Positions 47,301 through 59,094 of a stretch of DNA of 64,000 bases are shown here, in pieces. The notes under the pieces are model-generated. The model did no database searches, was not told the DNA's origin, and saw only the letters and a list, made by a program, of their open reading frames with translations. Location: the NCBI RefSeq assembly GCF_027887165.1, contig NC_077227.1:441705895-441769894 (forward strand), given 5' to 3'. This DNA comes from Monodelphis domestica. Lineage: Eukaryota; Chordata; Mammalia; Didelphimorphia; Didelphidae. The translations under genes and the position numbers were made by a program. Position 1 is the first letter of the stretch; the number at the start of each line of letters is the position of its first letter.

Positions 47301-47339
47301 TCAATAAACATTTACTAAGTACATATTAAATGTAAGGTA

Positions 47340-47555
47340 GAGAAGTAGTATGGCATAGGGAATAGAAAGCTGTTCCCATATTCAAGGAAGAATTGGATTC
47401 AAGTTCTAGATTTGATACATGATGATTGTGTGACATTGGGCAAATCACTTAATATTTCACTATTCCAGGTGGTTCTCTAAGACTATGATATAGAGGAGAG
47501 TTTCCTCACAAGGAGCATTGACATAGGGATGTCAATGAAATCAACAGGTTTGACC
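47340..47555 (+). mobile_element. CORE-SINE (MIR type)
   Basis: agtagtatggcatagggaat, ggcaaatcacttaatattt, and a gagtttcctcacaagg 3' end. Confidence 0.65.
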
Positions 47556-47929
47556 CCACAAAAAAAAAAGTTTTAAAAACGCAGTGTTGTGATACAAAAA
47601 GCAAAATAATAGAAAGCAGTCCCTAACCCTATCAAGTTTACATCCTATTAGGAGTTGCAAGAGAAGGAATTAAGACCAGTAAATGGTTAAATAAATATAA
47701 CTTAGAGACAGAACAGTAAAGGGCTAAGAAAGACTTCCCAGTGTTCTCCCCTAAATTATCTTGCACTTAATTAACTGTTAAACTACCCTTTGATGGAAGT
47801 AAAGGATTCAAAGAGGCTAGTGTGAAAAGATAGTACCTTCAACTCATGAAAAGTAGCTAGGGCAAAGCATCGAAGAAGAAAATATAAACATTGGATCCAG
47901 AAAATGACAGGTGTGCTTGGCCAGAATCT

Positions 47930-48990
47930 AGAGTTTAGAAAGAGAAGTCTAAAATCAGATTATTTAGAACGTTCAATGCCAAAATGAAATGAATGCTTTG
48001 TCTGAAGGCAAAAGGAAACAAGTTTTTAAGAAAGAGAACTGCTTGGTCAGACCTATGTTGTATTGGCAACTATCTAGGGGATCTATGGAGGAGCAGGAGT
48101 GGGGAAGGGAAGAGTAAAAACCCAAAGATAAACTAGAATTCTATTCAAATAGTACAAGGGAGGAATGATAAGGGCCTTAACTAGGGCAGTGAGCACATGA
48201 ATATGCAGGTGACAGATTGTAGAAGATATTGTGGAAGTAGAAAAATAGACTTAACAACCAGATTTAGAGAGAGGTCCCAGATAATTTCAAGGCTGCAATC
48301 CAAAATGACTAGATTGATGTTCTCAAAAGAAATGTGTTTGAAATGGAGATATTGAGATTTAAATGTCTATGGGATATTAAGATGGAGACCTTTAACCTTG
48401 TTCAATCATTTCAATCACTTAGGGTTTTCTTGGCAAACATAGTGGAGTAGTTTTCCATTTCCTTCTCTAGCTAATTTTACAGATGAGGAAACAGGCAAAC
48501 AGGGGTTTAGTGACTTGCCCAGGATCACACAGCCAGTTTCTGAGGCTGAATTTGAACTTAGGAAGATGGAATCAGTCTTCCTGACTCCAGGTCTGGCATT
48601 TTATGTACTATATTGACACTCAGTTGCCCTAAGATGAAGATGACCAGCTGGCAATTGATGATGCAAGATAGTTCAGATTAGATAGATGTGGGAGTTATCT
48701 GCATAGAGACAATAAATGAAAGTGTAAACTTATGTCACTGGAGTCGGGATGGGGGAAGGATGCAAAGAGAGGTCAGGATGGTCTTGGAATGGGGGAACCC
48801 TAGGTATAGGGGTAAGAGATGGATAATGCATAAAAGGAAATTGAGTTGGAATTTAGATAGAACTGAAGTGTCACAGAAACAGAGTCAAGGAATTCATCTA
48901 CAGAATCAAAATCTTCAGTGCCTTTAAGAATGGGAAACTAAGAAATAGCAATTGAATTTAAAAAGATACAATTGGTAATATTGGAGACAA
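47930..48990 (-). mobile_element. L2 LINE split by Mar1
   Basis: Inverted L2 ORF2: cttaactagggcagtgagca, gtctatgggatattaagatg, then after the Mar1 agctggcaattgatgatgca and gttatctgcatagagacaat. Confidence 0.75.
48391..48629 (-). mobile_element. Mar1 SINE nested in L2
   Basis: Inverted Mar1 (gggttttcttggcaaacata, gatgaggaaacaggcaaaca, gaatcagtcttcctgactcc). Flanks taagatggaga (48378) and taagatgaaga (48630) are a near-exact target-site duplication. Confidence 0.85.
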
Positions 48991-50784
48991 AATTTTCAGT
49001 AGAGTAGTGGAGTCAGAAACCAAAACTCAAGGATAATTGGGTGACTGAGCTGAGGAGGTAGAAATCTACTCTTTAGCCTAGAAATCTAGGCCTTTCACAA
49101 TCTGGTATTATCCTACTCTAGCTCTCACATAAGCGTGCTTCATTAACCCTTCATCTAATACAATCAGTAGGCAAATGTGTAGTCACATTAAATGATAAGT
49201 TGGCTAGTGAAACATCTGTATAAAACAATCAAATTTTAGGTCTGTTAAAAATTAAACTACAACATATAAGAGTAATGGTACCTAATAGAAATCTCATAAC
49301 CTAATATTTTAACTACACAAGATTTTTAAAAGTTAACTAGTAGGCTTCATATCTTCCCTTTTAAAATATACAACTGGATGAGATTATGTCAAGCTAGACC
49401 AGAAAGAATACAAAAGAAACAATTTCCTCAAATTCCTTTCCTAAATTTTACCAGGCTCAGCTTGGTAAACCCCCTTCCCCTTCAGGCATTTCCATAGCAA
49501 CTTTATAGACAATAAGCATCACAAAAAGAGCTATAAGAAAAATGATCTGATTCTAATTTGATGTTCAGCAGCCATATTTCAATCATGATAGGAATCATGG
49601 ACTAAAATTAACTTACCATCTTTATTCCTAAAAACTCCCCAAAACTCTTATTTCACTGTTATTTCTCTTATCTTTAAGCATTTGAGGAAAAAATACAAAT
49701 GGAATTACAACTTTAAATAGTTTATGCTACACCTTCTGGTAAGACAATTCAACTAATATTTAAGAGAATACATCCCTTTCCTCAAAAATAAACTGCCTAC
49801 AACTCATATCAAATATTGAGTAAAATGTGGTAAAAAAAGTTCCATAGTTTTTAGTTTTTCTGGGGGAAATAATATACTAAAGTTTTATTATCTATGTTCT
49901 CAAGCCTCTGCAGCCTCCAACCTCATTGCCATTTTGACATTCTGTAGTCAATTTCAGTGTAAGTACTTGTCTGGCATTATCAATTCACATCAACTTCCCT
50001 CCAGAAAAGCTTTTAAGTTATACTGTTCTCCAGAGCACATTTTCTTTCCTCCTCCCCTCATGAGTTTAACACTACAGGCAAATTAGAAATTTTATTCAAC
50101 AGTCTACTGGAACACTCCCCCTATCAATTGCTGGATAGTCAATTACAGTCTGGACATAAGCATTTTACATTGATTAGAAAAAGAATTACAATCGTTGATA
50201 CGATTTTTCAAATTAGGGGACAACATAAATTACAGAGCATTGCCTTCAGAAAATGATTATTTAAAAGAACTAACAAATGGATTTAGTTTAAGGGAAAATG
50301 TCTTTGAAATACACATTTTGGTGGCCACAAATGGGATGTAAAATGTTAGCCTAAACCCCTCAGAGATTGAAATACTAAAGGAACTTAGAAGCCCTAATCC
50401 TAGTTTTTAATATGGTAAAAAGCAAAAATGTTAATTTTCCCTCATGATAGAAAAAGATTCATTTCACTAGCAATTTTAAGGCAGAAACAAAAAGTCAAAA
50501 TTCTCCTCCTAACCCCATTCCACGTTTCTACCCTTTCCAAGCCTCTGTCACTCTCACCCTGAACTTCGCTCATGGCCTGCATCTCCTCACCCTGGAACAT
50601 CATAGCATCTTTGTCAACTTGGAATACCTTCTGAAAGGTCTGTCCCTGTTTCTCATTCCTGAATTCCTCCTGGAGCATCTATTTTATGGAGAGGTCCAGA
50701 CTGTCCTCGATTCCCAACTTTCACCCTTCAAATCCATACCATCATTCCCCTCTCCCCACTGAATTTTTCAGTTCCCTTTGCTAT
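48991..50784. other. Mostly unique AT-rich DNA
   Basis: No gene seen. 49085-49160 has weak L2-like text. 50490-50784 may be the upstream part of the L2 that follows. Confidence 0.4.
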
Positions 50785-50905
50785 ATTGTCTTGCCCCATT
50801 AGAATGTAAGCTCCTGGAGGACAAGGACTGTCCTTTTGTCTGTATTTGTATCCCCAGTGCTTAGCACAGTATGTAGCACATAGGTAGCATTTTAAAAATG
50901 CATGT
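50785..50905 (+). mobile_element. L2 3' end
   Basis: agaatgtaagctcctggagg, gtatccccagtgcttagcac. Confidence 0.8.
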
Positions 50906-52654
50906 TTTCTTTCCATCCTACAAAAATGTTTTCAATGACTGAACATTTTAGCAATGACAACATACTTGAAATGCATTTTTGAAGCAATGACAGGGAATTA
51001 AATAGATTTCAAGTGCTGTAAAGCTTAATGTTACTTCAGAAAGTGTTAAACTGCTCATCTTCCCTGCTGTTGATTTGGTACTGTGTAGGCACTGAAGTAA
51101 TGGAAATGCAGGAGTTCTTTATTAGTGTACCAAATAACTAGGGTTATACAGTGTACTTACCCATGGCACCTTAAAGTTTTTAGCAAGCTAAACAAACACC
51201 TATAGCAAGTAAATTCTTTAAAACTTATATGGAAAATGTCAGTGGCTCTCATTTAGAAAGTAGCTTAAAGGCTAACATATTAAGAACCCTTGTCTTTACA
51301 GAAAAATTCACTAGTATCAGCAATGTTTTTTGCTTCCCATTAACATATGACAGATTGTTAACAGAGTAATTGGACAACTTACACTCAAGCTATTCTTTAA
51401 AAGTACAAAAATCCCAATATCAAAATAAAAAACAGACATCCTATACAGCCCTAAACTCTTAATCATGTATACAGGCATGTACATTCTTATAAAGCAAATA
51501 AGGATCTGATTTGCTAACCAGTTTTAATCAATAATCAAGACTAAGAAATACAATAAGACATTAAAAATTTTTTTTTTAATTTAGGGCATCAGGCAGTTCA
51601 AATCACAGTTAGCTAGTTTCAATGGCTAGAACAGAAACCAGTCATGTTAAAAGAATTTTAACTACATGAGATACTGTGTTTTCCCCACTGATTTTACTTA
51701 AATGCTTTTGAATATTTTGCTTTTCATTCCCTGACTAATGTAATGAGGATTTAAATAGAAGTGAGCTAGATGGTAAGTACTATGCAATTTTACTTGGAAA
51801 CCAATTAATTAGCAGTAGAGTATATATATTTCCCCTTTTTTGTAAATGGTTTTATATCTGTCAGCTTGCATGAAGGTCCTGATCCTATAGTCTATTCTAG
51901 CTTAACTGTAGGTAAAATCTAGGGATAATTTTACCTTGAATTAAGTGTAGTATGAGTCACTAACAGTAAAATTAAAAGGAACACAGACAGATTAGAAAGT
52001 AGTCAACAATACAGTTATGTAACCTTCCCCTTCATCGCCACCAAATTCAGAAAGTGGCAACTATTTCAGCATACCTATTCTCTACATTACAGAAAAACTT
52101 ATTAATATAGAATATGCACCATGGATGTTTAGATAATTCCCATTCAGAGAAAAAGTATATGAAGAACTAATTTACAACTGGATGGTTAAAAGACATTCTC
52201 CCCATCACTTGCTGCCATAATTTAATAGCAAAGACATGCTCCAAGAAAATCAGTTTTCCCTAAACTGTTACAAAATCAAAAGCAATGTCAAATAGCAGCA
52301 GTTGCACACATCTTAGCTTGAAACTTTTTTATTTAGACAAAAAAGATTAGATGTTAAGAGTCTACTGATGAAGAATAAATCATAGCTGATGGCAAATGCA
52401 AGTGCTTTACCTAGGTAAGGCAGTTTTGGCAAAATATAATTATATACTCTTTTGTAGTTATCATAGAACAATGATAGGAAGCTAATAATTTCATATGAAC
52501 AAAGAAGACTCAGAGCATGTATAAAATTTGAGAAAAAAATAAACCACATGTATGCAAAGAGTAGACCTATAAAAGCACAGAAAATAATAGTCAGAAGTTT
52601 GGCACAAGTTTTTGGACACCCCCCCCCCCCAGTGTTTTCATAACTTAAAGCCAC
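50906..52654. other. Repeat-poor AT-rich DNA downstream of SHCBP1
   Basis: Largely free of recognised repeats. It may be part of a long SHCBP1 3'UTR or its flank. A poly-C run lies at about 52617-52630. Confidence 0.4.
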
Positions 52655-53165
52655 TCAACACATGTTCAGTACACCTAGTGCTCTCTCTAGCACACAATCC
52701 TATTTTGGCATTCAAAGCCTTCATTATCCAGTCCCTTCTTACCTTTCTGCACTTCTTATACTTACAATTTACACTCCATCACATATATACTCATACATAC
52801 TCAGTGACACTGGCTCTTCTTTACATACAAAGTTCCGTCTCATGACCTGCAGCATTGTCCCATTGTCACTAACTGTCCCCCATGTGGGGAACTCTCTCCC
52901 TCTTGGCTCTTTAAGTCTCAGCTAAAACTCTTAATTTCTCCAAGAAGCCTTTACCAGGCCTCTTTAATCTTAGTGCCCTCCCTCTGAGATTATTTGCAAA
53001 TTGTCTGGTAAATATCTTGTTTGTACATAGTTGTTTGAATGTTATCTTTTCCCATTAGGCTTAGAAGCTCCTTGAGGGCAAGGACTATTTTTTGCCTTTC
53101 TTTGTATTCCCAGAATTTAACAAAGTGCTGGCATCCAGTAGGTACCAAATAAATGCTTGATGACT
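52655..53165 (+). mobile_element. L2 LINE 3' end
   Basis: cattcaaagccttcattatc, ctccaagaagcctttaccag, gaagctccttgagggcaagg, aaataaatgcttgatgac. Confidence 0.8.
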
Positions 53166-53321
53166 AACAGCAGTTTTCAATATTTCACTTTTTACTTTCC
53201 TGTCACCCTCTTAAAAATAAATTTAGTCTGAAGATTTAGCTATTGGACTATTTGAAAAAAAAAATTAAACTGCAGTTTAAGCTAATTATAAAGTAAAATT
53301 TAAAACACCCAAAATAACTAC

Positions 53322-53535
53322 ACTCTCATTTATATAGTGCTTTACGGTTTGTATAACACTTTCTTCCTAAAATAAATAGTAGAAAACGAAATCTCCATTT
53401 TACAAATTAGGAAACTGAGGCTGAGCAGTTATATAATTTGCTCAAGATCAAAGTTGTAGTCAGAGTCAAAAGAGGCCTCTGGTCCCAGGTATCAAGCAAA
53501 TCCAGTGCTTTTTCCACAACACTATGTTGCACAGA
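53322..53535 (-). mobile_element. MIR-type SINE
   Basis: catttatatagtgctttacg, ttaggaaactgaggctgagc. Confidence 0.7.
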
Positions 53536-54834
53536 AACAAAAAGTTTTTAGACTACTACATAATTATACAAAATTCTCTTGGGAGCACAAACTGTACAAG
53601 GCAAAAAGAAATCTAGATTCCACATGAAGGGAGAAATACAATTGGAAAACCAATTTGATAAAAATTAGTTAAGTAGTTAGTTTAAAAATAGTATTTGGCT
53701 GAAGCTAATGTGAAATTAGTCAGCATGACCTTCTTAATTATTTTAACACTATTTTGCCATAAGTTTAAGAAAATCACCTTTCAATAACAAAACAATAAAT
53801 TATTTGTAAGGGAATCTGAAAAATAATAGGGATTAACATTAATCCATCTGCAAGAAAAAGGCATAAAACACATTAAAAACATTTTCCATTCTTTTTAGAA
53901 CACAAATGATGCCAGGGTTACTTACAGTAGTCCTAAGCCCCACGTTGGTACCACCTGAGGAGTTTTAAGAGATATGACTAGATTCAAATTCAATGTAATT
54001 TCTTTATAATTTTAATTGATAGGCATACTAATATTACATTATAAATTTTTCAAATATATGGGGTTTTTTTAAGTTTTATGTTCTATCAAGAAAATGTAGC
54101 CAAAATAAATATATTAGCATTATTTTATTTCATCTTGAAAAAGAATGAAAAAATTGGTCCTAACACTGACATGGCAAAAGAAAAGCATTACCTTTTAGTT
54201 TTTCAAATTCAGCAATAGTGGAAAAATTCTGTGCATACTCTTAATGACACTTTTAGTTCTGTTTAAAAGTTAGTACATTATCATTATCTATGGATATTTT
54301 GATGATTGCACAGTTTGCCCAAAAAACAAATCCTACTCACTCTTAAAAATGAGTTTGATTAGGTAGACAACTTCCTAATCATGAAAGCTTTTACTTTAAC
54401 ACAATCATTGAGTACATATTTCATAGAAAACAAATCCACAATGGGGAAAAAGAAGCAAAAAGGATGAGAAATGCTCCTGTTGCATTGGCCACATGCTCCT
54501 TATTTACAGCTTTCTCCCTCAATAGCTAGAATTAAAGTGTTAAACACCAATTACAAAACGATGGAAGCACAGCTTTGGGGTAAATGATCCTCACCCCAAC
54601 TCTGCTTCCTCTACCAAGGGTCTCTCATTTTAAAAGCTACTTTTTTCACCTTACTTATAAAAGGAGAGTAATTTCTGTGCAACATTTGCAGATAAGAATA
54701 AATATTGTTGCATTCCATTCAAATACAAAAGGAATAAGTACAAAATGCCAGGCATGAAGCAAGCTACCTAGGAGAACAGCAGTGATTACTACAGTAGCAT
54801 GTGCAAATCCAATATTTTTAAACATTAATTTCCA
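53536..54834 (-). other. SHCBP1: SHCBP1 3'UTR and downstream unique DNA
   Basis: AT-rich, mostly repeat-free DNA directly after the SHCBP1 stop codon. A minus-strand AATAAA lies at 54124-54129, about 0.7 kb past the stop, and is a candidate polyadenylation signal. Others occur farther on (about 52329, 51120, 50092, 49886), so the true transcript end cannot be fixed from sequence alone. Confidence 0.5.
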
Positions 54835-55169
54835 TCAAAATAGAAAAGTACCAAAATGGCCTTTCCCATTCCATTTGAATTCATTGCCCACAATAGAAAC
54901 AAACATCTCTTGGGACATGAGGTTATCATCAGCTTCAGTGATGCCCAGGCCACTCAACCTTTTCTTCTTCATTTGGCCTTTCCTCATGGAAGCAGCCACT
55001 AGTTCATTGACAATTTCACAATTGCCTTCCATTTGCTCAGCCTGCTCAGAAATGTCAGGTCTTGCATACAGCCTCAATTCACCAGATGCATTTTGAAATG
55101 GTTCTTCTTGTCCCACCTTCTCCATTGCATCTACTTCTCTATATGTCTGAACTTTCAGTATTTTATTTC
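54835..55169 (-). CDS. SHCBP1: SHCBP1 last coding exon with stop codon
   Basis: The acceptor is ttcacctag/GAAAT. The first two bases complete a Gly codon split with the previous exon (phase 1). The frame then runs NKILKVQTYREVDAMEKVGQ, a variable linker, EGNCEIVNELVAAS, a basic patch KKKRLSGLGI, and the end FKWNGKGHFGTFLF followed by TGA at 54835-54837. This tail is diagnostic for SHCBP1. The linker region diverges from the human protein as I recall it, while the last 45 or so residues are nearly the same. No frameshift or internal stop is seen, so this is the working gene and not a retrocopy: introns are present between all three exons. Confidence 0.93.
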
Positions 55170-55310
55170 CTAGGTGAAAAGGAATGAATTTAAAGAAATT
55201 AAGTTGAAAGTAAAAGTTAAATCAATTAAATGCAAATATGTCACAATGATTATCTAATATTTTCTGACCAAGATCTCTTCTAGCCATATAACAAGTATAA
55301 AATAAGAATT

Positions 55311-55495
55311 AAAAAAAAAAACCCTTAACTTCAATCTTAGAATCAATACTGTGTATTGGTTCCAAGGCAGAAGAGTGGTAAGGGCTAAGCAATGGGGGTT
55401 AAGTGACTTGCCCAAGGCCATATAGGTAGGAAGTGTCTAAGGCCACATTTGAACCCAGGACTGCCTATCACTGGGCCTGATCCCAGCTGCCCCCA
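55311..55495 (-). mobile_element. SINE1 with exact target-site duplication
   Basis: Inverted SINE1 (cccttaacttcaatcttaga to cccagctgccccc) in the last SHCBP1 intron. Flanked by ataaaataagaatt at 55297-55310 and 55496-55509. Confidence 0.95.
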
Positions 55496-55589
55496 ATAAA
55501 ATAAGAATTTTAAATGTCATGTTGATTTTCTACCAATTAAATTTCTTTGCTTTCCCAGTAGTACCAGACTCTCACTTCTTTTCTTCTTG

Positions 55590-55770
55590 CTCATGGACCT
55601 AATCAACTGCCAGAGGGGGCTGCTCCTCTCCCACTCTCTCCATGTGTACCTTAGGACATTTCTCACATCACCTACCCCTGTCTGGGGTAAGATGGATGGC
55701 TCACATGAGGCGTAAGGGTTGCTGTTTGGGTCCTCATCCGCAGAAAATAGTTGAATTTCTAAAGTCTTCT
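55590..55770 (+). mobile_element. hAT-type non-autonomous element, degraded
   Basis: Shares ggacatttctcacatcacc, ctgtctggggtaagatgga and ggctcacatgagg with the copy at 39278-39489; the ends are lost. Confidence 0.55.
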
Positions 55771-55799
55771 CTAACACTAAATCCTGATATCCTGCACCT

Positions 55800-57095
55800 A
55801 ATTCAACATCTCTATCTGTTCTCTTCCTCCTTGAGACTCTCCTCCAAGTTTTTCTGACCCTTTTTATCTTTTACCCCAAACCTTCTTCCAAATGTCACTA
55901 TTTCTACTGAAATTCAGGTCCTTCCATTGTCCCAAGTTCACAGCTTCATTTTTAAGGATAAACTTCAGTTTATTCCCAGGTCCTCCTCCCCTCTCATCTA
56001 CAGATCCAATTAGATGTCATATCTTGTTGTCTCTCTCCACAACACCTTTTCCCTCAGGTCATGTAGCTCTCACTTTCATTCAAGCCTTCATAACCAAACT
56101 GGCTTGATCACTAGTTCCCACTGATTTATTTGATGATGATCCAAAGGAATTGTGCTAAAAATGATTTAATAGTGCCTTAAGAAGAAAGTAACCACAAAAA
56201 GTACTTTAAGTACTACATTATATTACCCTGGAGTTCAAAACACATTCTTTCTTGTTGAAAGAGGTTCAAGAAACAAAAAGACACTGGGAACCAATGGCAA
56301 AAATTATTGCAATGGCCTTTTAAGTGGTCTCCCTGCCTCAACTCTCACAACTCCCAGTCTATCCTTTACATTGCTGGGAGAGAGATTTTCCTTAAGAGCT
56401 GACCGGGGGCCACTGGGTAGATCAGTGGATTGAAAGCCAGGCCTAGAGACAGGAGGTCCTAGGTTCAAATATGGCCTCAGACACTTCCTAGCTATGTGAC
56501 CCTCAGCAAGTCACTTAACCCCTATTTCCTAGCCCTTATCACTCTTCTGCCTTGGAATCAATACATAGTATTGATTCTAAGGAAGAAGGTATGGGTTAAA
56601 AAAAAAGCTAACCATATGACTCCCTGAATCAATTCCAGTGGCTTCCTATTGCCTAAAGAATAATATATTAACTTCTTTGCTTAGCTTTTAAAACCCTACA
56701 CAACTTGGTCCTAACCTATCTTTCTGGCTTCAAAAGACATTACTCCTTCTTTGGGATTCAATTAAATTATATCTCTCTCTGTTCCTATCACATTTCATTC
56801 TGCTTCCCAACTAGGTGTCATTGGACTGGCAACAGTCCCACTTCACTACCAGAATCCCTCTCTTCCTTTAAAATGCTGCTCAGATATCATCTTCAGCATA
56901 TACTCTCAAACAACTTGGTATTTAACCACTTTGTATTTATTTGTATTTTTCCTCTTTATAACTATTTTGTATATACTTATATATACTTCCCCACTAGAAT
57001 GCTCCTTATGAGTAGATATTTCTTTATTTTTTGAGCTTGAATCCTTAGCCCCTCACACAATGCCTAACATATAGGAGGAACTTAATATATGCTTG
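55800..57095 (+). mobile_element. L2 LINE split by a SINE1
   Basis: L2 text at 55800-56404 (ttattgcaatggccttttaa, tggtctccctgcctcaactc) and 56614-57095 (ccagtggcttcctattgcct, ataggaggaacttaatatat). It lies in the SHCBP1 intron, antisense to the gene. Confidence 0.75.
56405..56605 (+). mobile_element. SINE1 nested in L2
   Basis: Near-full SINE1 (ctgggtagatcagtggattg to gaagaaggtatgggtt). Flanks agctgacc (56397-56404) and agctaacc (56606-56613) are a duplication with one mismatch. Confidence 0.9.
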
Positions 57096-57537
57096 TCAGT
57101 TGACAGCGAATGCAATTTTGTTTTCCTGGCTCTTCTGACCATCTACCTCTACTTATCCCACAATGGTGAAAAAAGATAGTATATCCTTTATCAAAACAAA
57201 CATTAACTGTCTACCAAGGACAGTACTAAGTACTATCAGTATACAAAAATAAAAACAATACAATCCTTGCTCTAAAGAAGCAAATAATCTATGAGTATAT
57301 AACATTGTACTCAGATAAGAATATGACTTTTTCACCTAGGCCCAGGCACTAAGAGAAGAGCAGAGTTGCAAAGCTCTAGATCCATTCTCAACCACCTAAT
57401 TATGGGAATGGATTATTTTCTCCCCAAAGGAGAAATAGAGGTAAGGGACAGAGAATGAAAGCTTACGTTCTAGTTTATCTCAAACAAACTAAACTAGATC
57501 TATGTTTCTGTATTAAAGAATTACTAAAATAGAGTAC
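57096..57537. other. SHCBP1 intron, unassigned part
   Basis: 57200-57300 is L2-like (inverted). Otherwise nothing recognised. Confidence 0.45.
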
Positions 57538-57766
57538 CTTCAAATCCTTGTGCATTTTCTTGCAGGTCAGAAAAAGTTTTAGGTTTCACCAAGACAACAC
57601 CATAGCCTTCATTATTATGTATAACATTATTCACCATGGTTATTTTGGGAATGTCATAATGCTCATCTAAGAAGTCCTGTGACATTGAAAACAAATGTTT
57701 TAAGGAACTGTCACATCCAACACTGTCTGATTTTAAAATCTTCTCCTCACTTTTTTCCAGGCTAGT
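57538..57766 (-). CDS. SHCBP1: SHCBP1 penultimate coding exon (two possible acceptors)
   Basis: This exon codes for the end of the beta-helix: ...DFLDEHYDIPKITMVNN, IHNNEGYGVVLVKP, then FSDLQENAQGFE. The donor is GAAG/gtactc and the exon ends in phase 1, which fits the last exon. Two in-phase acceptors exist. The inner one (gtcacag/GACTTC, exon start 57676, 139 bp) gives the ILIK-DFLDEHYD join I know from human SHCBP1. The outer one (tttttag/ACTAGC, start 57766, 229 bp) has the better pyrimidine tract and adds 30 stop-free codons starting TSLEKSEEKILKSD. I report the outer limit; the inner one is probably the conserved form. Confidence 0.88.
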
Positions 57767-58058
57767 CTAAAAATAAAGATAAAGTAAAAAGCTAAGCTTA
57801 TTAATATGTTACAGCACAGACTGAGCTGAATGACATATAGCATTTTCTCTTCCATTATCTAGGGATATAGAGAGAAGAAAAACATTATTTTAGGAGATGG
57901 GAAATTTCCAATCACCAATTATTGATATTGTTAAAATTCATAAACCTGAAAATGTTTTCCAAAACTCAAAGGCAACAGAACAAAGGAATTTAACAAAACA
58001 ACTATCTTGTAAGTGAAATCAATCTAATCTTGTAGATCATACTTCAGTTTGCACTCAC

Positions 58059-58145
58059 CTTAATTAGTATGCCTTCCTTGCAGTGATGTATCCCATTGTC
58101 ACTCAAAGTACATTTACTTCCTGGATATATTTCTATACCAGCTCC
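58059..58145 (-). CDS. SHCBP1: SHCBP1 antepenultimate coding exon
   Basis: An 87-bp exon coding exactly 29 codons in phase 0, reading GAGIEIYPGSKCTLSDNG and on to ...CKEGILIK. The acceptor reads tttatag/GGAG and the donor AAG/gtgagt, close to consensus. This matches the part of SHCBP1 (SHC SH2-domain-binding protein 1) that lies in its right-handed parallel beta-helix; the short Gly/Asn/Ile-rich rungs are visible. SHCBP1 is known to bind the SHC1 adaptor and to act with centralspindlin at the midbody in cytokinesis. The next exon upstream is not recognisable before position 64000, so an intron of more than 5.8 kb full of old L1 sequence is inferred. SHCBP1L, the paralog, is the only close alternative, and the C-terminal exon argues against it. 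Confidence 0.9.
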
Positions 58146-58159
58146 CTATAAAGGAGTTT

Positions 58160-58604
58160 AAGATATCAGTCATCTCAGTTTAAAAAAATTAATAAAAAAA
58201 AATACACACATAAAACTAGGTTTACTATCATTTAATAGTCCTTTAAAAAAATACAAATATAAAGTCCTTTTAAAAATCTATTTTATTAGGTAGGTCTAAT
58301 CCAGATTTCCATTTGTCCTATTTCCAACAGGTTGCATGACAATGTTTACTGCCTTCTTACACAACAGGCTGCCTTAGAGTTTCAATACCTGATCCCTGTT
58401 TTGACTTCCTTTATTTAGGGTACATCAATTTTCTGATTCTAAACAAAGTGTTACTTAACAATTTCCTTGAAAGACACAAAAGTTATTCAAAATAACCATT
58501 CAATTCCAACAGACTAAGCTAGAGAAATCAAAATAAGTGAGTGAAGTTTTATAAGATATTGTTGCCACCCTGATGTCTTATTTTGGTAGAAAGATGATTG
58601 TTGG
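58160..58604. other. SHCBP1 intron, unassigned
   Basis: AT-rich; no further exon or repeat recognised. Confidence 0.45.
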
Positions 58605-58790
58605 GTTCAAATGATTACAGAATGGAGCTGGAAGAAAGCACAGAAATGATCTAGTCTAACCACCTGACTTTACACATAAGGAAAATGTGATCCAGTCAGG
58701 TTAAACAACCAATCAGGTCAACAGCTAAAAAAAAGCCAAAATATAAACTCAGGTCATGACTCCAAATCTAATGCTCCATTCTCAAAATCT
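58605..58790 (+). mobile_element. Ancient MIR-type SINE
   Basis: acagaatggagctggaagaa, gatctagtctaaccacctga, catgactccaaatctaatgc. Confidence 0.55.
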
Positions 58791-59094
58791 TTTCCAGCTA
58801 AATTCAACTTCAGCAACAGATAATCTAAGGACCATCCTGGCTAATTACTGAGTTCCTTCATCAAGAGGCTAGCCACAGATAATAAAATGTTATTGGCCAA
58901 AGTCATTTATAAAATTAAGAGTCAAAAAATGGCCATCAATCTAACTCCTACAGTGAATGCAGTGGAATGGCAAAAATGAGACAGAGAGGAGATAATAGGA
59001 ATCACACTTCTTGGACATAGGTTCAAGCCCTCACTCTGCTCAGTGCTGAATTTAGAACTCTGAATTATTTCACCTCTTGAAAGGCTCTGGTACT

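Noticed and set aside
52313..52654. 113-codon minus ORF, very hydrophobic, resembling a multi-pass membrane protein
   Set aside because: Sits in AT-rich DNA downstream of SHCBP1, its start overlaps a poly-C run and L2 edge, and no family is recognised; hydrophobicity is expected from T-rich codons.
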